The translations under genes were made by a program, and so were the position numbers. A stretch of 42,450 bases of DNA, from contig DASQNC010000010.1 of assembly GCA_035645145.1 (NCBI GenBank), positions 1-42,450 of the forward strand, written 5' to 3'. Below the pieces are notes generated by a model. That model saw only the letters and a list, made by a program, of their open reading frames with translations, did no database searches and had not been told where the DNA came from. Origin of the DNA: Azospirillaceae bacterium. Lineage in GTDB: Bacteria; Pseudomonadota; Alphaproteobacteria; Azospirillales; Azospirillaceae. Every line of letters starts with the position of its first letter. Within the stretch, counting starts at the first letter, position 1. This document shows positions 38,129 to 42,450 of this stretch, piece by piece.

Positions 38129-39316
38129 ATGCCCGACATCAACACCCCCCCGGAACCGTCCCCCTCCGCTCCGGACATCGTTCTCGTGCTCGGCGGTGGG
38201 AACGCGCTTGGCGCCTATCTGGCCGGCGCCTGCGAGCAACTGTACGAGCACGGCATCGAGCCGCGGCGCATCGTCGGCGTCTCCATGGGTGCCGTCACGG
38301 GCGCCATTCTCGCGGGCAATCCGCCCGGCACCCGGTTGGACCGGTTGCGGGCCTTCTGGGCGGAGGCCGCCCAGGCCGACCCCCCCTTGGGGCGCTCGGA
38401 CAGCGGTTGGGCTCGCAAGATGCGCAACGCCGCGCATCTGGCACTCGCCTCGACATTCGGGCGTCCGCCCATTTTCCGGCCCCGGGTCCCCGGCGTGTGG
38501 GCGCAATTGCCCTGGATGGCCGAGGACATCGCCGTTTTCGACCTCGGGCCGCTGACGGAGGCCCTTGGGCGGTTCGTCGATTTCGAGCTATTGAACCGCG
38601 GGCCGGTCCGCCTGTCCGTCGGCACGCTGGATCTGGAGACGGGTGACGAGGTGTTTTTCGATACCCACACCGCCCCGATCCGTGCCGAGCACATCCTGGC
38701 CAGTGCGGCCCAGTTGTCGGTGTTCCCGCCGGTGGAGATCAATGGCCGTCTTCTGGGCGATCCCGCGTACACCAACAACCTGCCCATCGACCGGGCATTG
38801 GCCAACCCGCCGCGGCGCGACACCGTCTGCTTCGCGGTGGATCCCTTCAGCCTGGATGGTGCGCGGCCGCGGACGCTGGACCAAGCGCTCGGCCGCGCCC
38901 ACGAACTGATGTTCGCCGGCGCCGCCCGCCGCAACATCGAAGCCCTGCGGCGGGAATACGCACTGCATGAAAAGCTGGAGCCGGGCGGCGCGTCGGTCAC
39001 CCTGGTCCACTTGGGCTACCGGCCCCCGGCGCATGAGCTTGCGGCGCGGATGTTCGAATTCTCCGAACGCTCCATCCGCGACCGGTGGGACGCCGGCCGG
39101 CGCGACATGGCGGACGCGCTCGCCCGCCTGCACCGGCATACGCCGACCGGCCGCTTCACGTATCTACCGGCGGTCGAGCGCACCACACCGGAGGGCACGG
39201 CCGGGGATGGGGCCGGGGATGGGGCCGGGGGTGGGGCCGCACGTGGCCAAGGCGAGCCGGCGGCGCGGCCAACGATGGCGGTCGGTGTCTGGCCCCTTCC
39301 GGCCGGCGACATCTGA
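38129..39316 (+). CDS. Patatin-like phospholipase (DUF3734-type)
   Basis: A 395-residue predicted lipid acyl hydrolase. The oxyanion-hole segment is VLGGGNALGAYLAGACEQLY, the nucleophile elbow IVGVSMGAV has Ser52, and the dyad aspartate is Asp211 in LLGDPAYTNNLP. The GNALGAY form and the C-terminal layout resemble the alphaproteobacterial patatin/DUF3734 group, sometimes linked to polyhydroxybutyrate metabolism. I chose ATG 38129; upstream in-frame sequence overlaps the small membrane protein and is Arg-rich. The C-terminal 50 residues are Gly/Ala-rich and include a tandem repeat. Confidence 0.88.
   Translation: MPDINTPPEPSPSAPDIVLVLGGGNALGAYLAGACEQLYEHGIEPRRIVGVSMGAVTGAILAGNPPGTRLDRLRAFWAEAAQADPPLGRSDSGWARKMRNAAHLALASTFGRPPIFRPRVPGVWAQLPWMAEDIAVFDLGPLTEALGRFVDFELLNRGPVRLSVGTLDLETGDEVFFDTHTAPIRAEHILASAAQLSVFPPVEINGRLLGDPAYTNNLPIDRALANPPRRDTVCFAVDPFSLDGARPRTLDQALGRAHELMFAGAARRNIEALRREYALHEKLEPGGASVTLVHLGYRPPAHELAARMFEFSERSIRDRWDAGRRDMADALARLHRHTPTGRFTYLPAVERTTPEGTAGDGAGDGAGGGAARGQGEPAARPTMAVGVWPLPAGDI
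39201..39236 (+). repeat. 12-bp tandem repeat (three units) in the patatin gene
   Basis: CCGGGGATGGGG occurs twice and CCGGGGGTGGGG once, head to tail, encoding GDGAGDGAGGGA near the C-terminus. Units are multiples of three, so copy-number change would keep the frame. Confidence 0.8.
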
Positions 39317-39366
39317 TCCGAAGGCTCCGGCCGGGTACCGACCGTCCGGCACCTGGACCTTAGGTC

Positions 39367-41160
39367 TTAGGTGCCCCGGTCGGGTGCCGGACCTGGGCGC
39401 GGTCGCCGGGGGGCGGTCGCACCGGGGCCGCGGCGGCCACCGCCGGACGGGCCGCCGAATGGGCCGTCGGCGGGCTTGCCGCCCCGCGGTCCTCCGCCGC
39501 CACGCGGCGCCCCACCGGTCCGCGGCGGTCCGCCGCGCACGGGTTCGATCCGCAGCTCGCCGTCGTCGGCGTGGCGGCTGTCATCCCCGGACGGCTTCCG
39601 CTTGGCGGCGGCGGCGAACCGCGCCGCCGCCGCGGCGGCCACCTCGAATTCGGTCTCGCGGTCGAACACGCGGATGCGGCCGATCTCCCTACGGGTGACG
39701 TGCCCACGGCGGCACAAGAACGGCAGCAGCCAACGCGGATCCGCATTGCCCGCGCGGCCGACGTTGATCCGGAAGCGGACATAGTCCCCATCGGCCCCGC
39801 CGTCCCGCGGGCGCTCGGACGTGTCGCGCCCGTCCCCGCCGTCGGCACCGGCCGACAGCTCCTCGGCGGCCGGAAGCGGGGCACGCAGTGCACGGACCAG
39901 CGCGGCCGCGATCTGCTCGGGACCGCGTTCGGCCAGCAGGGCGCGGACGACGGCCTGATCCTCTTCCGACACCTCCTCCGCGGCAAGCGATGCGGCCTCG
40001 CGCCACAACCGGTCGCGGTCGCTGGCCCGCACCTCGTCGGCCGAAGGGGGGGCCGACCATGCGACCCGCACGCCGGCGTCCTTGATGAGGCGCTCGGCGG
40101 CCCGGCGGCGCGTGTGTGGCACCAGCAGGACGCAGGTGCCCTTGCGGCCCGCCCGGCCGGTGCGCCCGCTCCGGTGCAGCAGCGTCGCCGGGTCGCGCGG
40201 CAGGTCCGCGTGCACCACCAGGCCCAGATCGGGCAGGTCGATGCCGCGGGCCGCCACGTCGGTGGCCACGCAGACCCGTGCCCGACCGTCGCGCAGCGCC
40301 TGCAACGCGCGGGTCCGTTCCGCCTGGCCGAGTTCACCCGACAGCGCCACGGCCGCGAAGCCCCGCTCCTGCAGGTTGCCCTGCAGGCGCGCCACCGCCT
40401 CGCGGGTGGCGCAGAACACCATGGCGCCGCGGGCTTCGAACAAGCGCAGCACGTTCACCAGGGCGCGCTCCACCTCCAACGGTGCCACGCGCATGGCGCG
40501 GTACTCGATGTCGCCGTGCGGCTCGCCCCCCGAGCTCGCTTCGATCCGCAACGCGTCGCGCTGGTAACGCTTCGCCAAGGCCGCGATGCCCCGCGGCACG
40601 GTGGCGGAGAACAGCAGGGTGCGGCGCTCCGGCGGCGTCTCGTCGAGGATGGCTTCCAGATCCTCGCGGAAGCCCAGGTCCAACATCTCGTCGGCTTCGT
40701 CGAGCACCACAACCCGAAGCGAGGTGGCGTCCAGGCTTCCCCGCTCCAAATGGTCGCGCAACCGTCCCGGCGTCCCGACCACGATGTCGGCACCCTGCTC
40801 CAGGGCGCGGCGTTCCCGGCGCATGTCCATGCCGCCGACGCAGGTGGAGATCCGGAATCCCAGGCGCGCGTACAGCCACCCCAGCTCGCCCCCGACCTGC
40901 AGCGCCAGTTCCCGCGTCGGCGCGATCACCAGCATGCGGGGGGCGTGGGGCCCATCGCCGCGCGCGTCCGGTTCGATCAGTTCCGGTGCCGCGGCCAAAC
41001 CGTAGGCGACGGTCTTGCCGGAGCCGGTCTGGGCCGAGACCAGCAGGTCGCGCCCGGATGCCTCCGGCTGCAGCACGGCGGCCTGGACCGAGGTCGGTTC
41101 GGCATAGCCGCGGGCGGACAGGGCTTCAAACAGGGCGGGATGAAGGGAGGGAAACGGCAT
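39367..41160 (-). CDS. DEAD-box ATP-dependent RNA helicase with DbpA-type RNA-binding domain
   Basis: A 597-residue helicase. Core motifs in order: Q motif (PTSVQ), AQTGSGKT, PTRELA, GG, TPGRL, DEAD (VVLDEADEMLDLGF), SAT, and HRSGRTGRAGRKG. After the core come about 75 linker residues and a DbpA-like RNA-binding domain (YVRFRINVGRAGNADPRWLLPFLCRRG, IGRIRVFDRETEFEV). A tail of RGG-like Gly/Arg/Pro-rich sequence follows. Proteins of the CsdA/DbpA type help ribosome assembly and RNA unfolding, often in the cold. The start is the ATG complementary to 41158-41160; a start 16 codons earlier is possible but not conserved in appearance. Confidence 0.95.
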   Translation of the reverse strand: MPFPSLHPALFEALSARGYAEPTSVQAAVLQPEASGRDLLVSAQTGSGKTVAYGLAAAPELIEPDARGDGPHAPRMLVIAPTRELALQVGGELGWLYARLGFRISTCVGGMDMRRERRALEQGADIVVGTPGRLRDHLERGSLDATSLRVVVLDEADEMLDLGFREDLEAILDETPPERRTLLFSATVPRGIAALAKRYQRDALRIEASSGGEPHGDIEYRAMRVAPLEVERALVNVLRLFEARGAMVFCATREAVARLQGNLQERGFAAVALSGELGQAERTRALQALRDGRARVCVATDVAARGIDLPDLGLVVHADLPRDPATLLHRSGRTGRAGRKGTCVLLVPHTRRRAAERLIKDAGVRVAWSAPPSADEVRASDRDRLWREAASLAAEEVSEEDQAVVRALLAERGPEQIAAALVRALRAPLPAAEELSAGADGGDGRDTSERPRDGGADGDYVRFRINVGRAGNADPRWLLPFLCRRGHVTRREIGRIRVFDRETEFEVAAAAAARFAAAAKRKPSGDDSRHADDGELRIEPVRGGPPRTGGAPRGGGGPRGGKPADGPFGGPSGGGRRGPGATAPRRPRPGPAPDRGT

Positions 41161-41660
41161 GGCGGGCAGGTGGGATCCAGATAAGGCAGGCGGAGGACTT
41201 CGTTCCACGCTTCAGGACCGGTCAAAGACCGGATGCGTGGATTGTGGTGCTTCTCCGCTCGGGGCAGTGGAACGTTCAACAGAGCACCGTCGCCCCGGTT
41301 ACGGGGCCGGCGAAAAGTCCGGGGCAGGTGTCGGTGCGGAACCGACGGAACTCTGCCTGTCGCGACGAGCAGACTCTGTAACAAACCATGTATGCGAAAT
41401 GGCGGCCTGTGAACAGCGGATTCGTTCTCACGACCGAACTCGCCCTCCTTTCCGCTCCGCCCGCGCACCCGGGGCCGCGATCGCCTAGCCCGTCGGCGTA
41501 CGCTGCCTGCCCGGGTCTGTCGTGCATCTCCCGGCCCTGTGCAAAGTGTTACGTCCGAACCGGATAGTTCCCCATGGACGCGAATGGTCCACCGCTCCTG
41601 GCGGCGCGGTGGGCGGAGGAAGGCGGGATCCGGCGGGCAAAGCAACGGGAGGGCCATGTG
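41161..41660. other. 500-bp divergent intergenic/leader region
   Basis: It separates the helicase gene (minus) from the SDR gene (plus). The part next to the helicase contains the nested hairpin at 41205-41240 and further G/C palindromic pieces up to about 41350. A less GC-rich patch at about 41375-41410 could hold promoters. No credible gene is seen, although an in-frame ATG at 41574 could extend the SDR protein by 29 residues. Confidence 0.5.
41205..41240 (-). promoter_or_regulatory. Nested hairpin in the 5' leader of the RNA helicase gene
   Basis: Outer stem CCACGC/GCGTGG and inner stem CCGGTC/GACCGG with an AAA triloop (TTT on the transcript strand), joined by an asymmetric internal loop of seven and two bases. 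It lies 45 bases before the helicase start. Both stems are perfect. A role in cold or autoregulatory control of the helicase is inferred. Confidence 0.5.
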
Positions 41661-42450
41661 ATGCCGGTGCGTCTGAACGGAACCGTGGTCGTGATCACCG
41701 GGGCGTCCAGCGGGATCGGGCGCGCGGCCGCCCACGCCTTTGCCCGGCGTGGCGCACGACTGGTCCTGGCGGCGCGCCGTGCGGACCAGCTCGACGAGGC
41801 CGTGCGGGAGTGCGAACGGTTCGGCGCGCAGGCGATGGCCGTTCCCACCGACGTGACCGATCCGGATGCCGTGGAGCGGCTGGCCGAAGCGGCCGAACGC
41901 CGTTTCGGGCGCATCGACGTCTGGGTCAACAATGCGGGGGTCACGGCACTCGGCCGCTTCGACCGGTTGCCGGCGGACGTCTTCCGCCAAGTGATCGAGA
42001 TCAACCTGTTCGGCTATGTCCACGGCGCGAGGGCCGCTTTGCCCCGGTTCCGTGCGCAGGGCTCGGGTGTGCTCATCAACAACGCCTCGATGAACGCGTA
42101 CGTGGCGGCGCCCTATGCCAGCGCCTATGTGGCCAGCAAGTTCGCCGTCCGCGCCCTGTCGGACTGCCTGCGTGCGGAGTGGCTGGACGAACCGGGAGTC
42201 CACATCTGCACGGTGCTGCCGGCGAGCATCGACACGCCGCTGTTCCAGCACGCGGCCAACTACGATGGGCGTCCGGTCCGGGCCATGCCCCCCGTCTACG
42301 CCGCGGAACAGGTTGCCGACACCATCGTCGCGCTGGCCGAGCGGCCGCGGCGGGAGGTGTTCGTGGGCAACAGCGGGCGCATGCTGGCCCTGCAACGCAT
42401 GCTGGCACCCGGCTTGGCCGAACGGATGATGGCCCGCCTGGTGGACCGGC
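41661..42450 (+). CDS. Short-chain dehydrogenase/reductase (3' end outside the window)
   Basis: The first 263 residues of an SDR oxidoreductase; the gene runs off the window. The NAD(P)-binding motif TGASSGIG is at residues 13-20, NNAG at 90-93, and the catalytic Ser143, Tyr156 and Lys160 (YVASK) are present. The Arg pair after strand 2 (AARRAD) suggests NADP preference. The C-terminal part beyond residue 215 (AAEQVADTIVALAERPRREVFVG) is typical of the longer SDR proteins of about 330 residues. ATG 41661 follows GGGAGG at good spacing. Substrate unknown. Confidence 0.9.
   Translation, partial: MPVRLNGTVVVITGASSGIGRAAAHAFARRGARLVLAARRADQLDEAVRECERFGAQAMAVPTDVTDPDAVERLAEAAERRFGRIDVWVNNAGVTALGRFDRLPADVFRQVIEINLFGYVHGARAALPRFRAQGSGVLINNASMNAYVAAPYASAYVASKFAVRALSDCLRAEWLDEPGVHICTVLPASIDTPLFQHAANYDGRPVRAMPPVYAAEQVADTIVALAERPRREVFVGNSGRMLALQRMLAPGLAERMMARLVDR

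Noticed and set aside
37817-38506. A 229-codon minus-strand frame opposite the small membrane protein and patatin start
   Set aside because: It has no motifs and shadow-like composition, whereas the plus strand shows membrane helices and the patatin GGG and GVSMG motifs.
41250-41390. A cobalamin-type riboswitch in the G/C-rich palindromic region upstream of the SDR gene
   Set aside because: No recognisable B12 box or conserved core; neither flanking gene is linked to cobalamin.

Overview
The window is about 42.4 kb of very GC-rich DNA with strong G/C bias at third codon positions. The gene types and orders (rluD next to rpoH, a HisZ-type regulatory subunit next to purA, DUF3734-type patatin, multi-PAS hybrid kinases) suggest a free-living alphaproteobacterium, probably of the Rhodospirillales/Azospirillum-like group. 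The assignment is inferred from gene content only. Nearly all of the window reads as chromosome. No integrase, transposase or cas gene was found.

Layout. 1-3.3 kb: a polar amino-acid ABC importer (ATPase, periplasmic binding protein, two permeases). 3.4-5.6 kb: a TauE/SafE-type permease and, on the other strand, a Sel1/SPOR-like exported protein. 5.7-8.2 kb: hisZ-purA, followed by a strong hairpin. 8.3-11.0 kb: a membrane-anchored degenerate protein kinase overlapping a small multi-pass membrane protein. 11.0-14.2 kb: rpoH and rluD (minus strand), then a threonine aldolase. 14.2-16.7 kb: tRNA-Glu(CTC), about 480 bp without a recognisable gene, then a two-gene operon of a SAMHD1-like HD phosphohydrolase and a YwgA/Panacea-like protein, closed by its own hairpin. 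16.8-24.2 kb (minus strand): a tight four-gene operon wecB / bcsB-like / nfrB / nfrA, which reads as a c-di-GMP-controlled ManNAc-type exopolysaccharide synthesis and export machine. 24.6-27.5 kb: a secreted esterase, a type II NADH dehydrogenase and a 47-residue protein. 27.8-32.9 kb: a 1339-residue GAF/multi-PAS hybrid histidine kinase, a receiver-only regulator and a DUF533/TerB-like protein. 32.8-36.8 kb (minus strand): a CBS-pair protein, an SLC13 permease with RCK_C domains and a divergent cation:proton antiporter. 37.0-39.3 kb: small proteins, a helix-hairpin-helix protein and a patatin-like phospholipase. 39.4-41.2 kb (minus strand): a DEAD-box RNA helicase with a structured leader. 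41.7 kb to the end: a truncated short-chain dehydrogenase.

The best candidates for under-described biology are: (1) the SAMHD1-like/YwgA-like pair beside tRNA-Glu, plausibly a nucleotide-depleting defence or toxin-antitoxin module; (2) the NfrA/NfrB glycan locus extended by a BcsB-like periplasmic subunit and a dedicated UDP-GlcNAc 2-epimerase; and (3) the pseudokinase plus membrane-protein pair at 8.3-11 kb. Smaller signals include a lone type I-E-like CRISPR repeat at 27.6 kb, a nested hairpin ahead of the RNA helicase, and a nine-C tract at the start of a small two-helix membrane protein.
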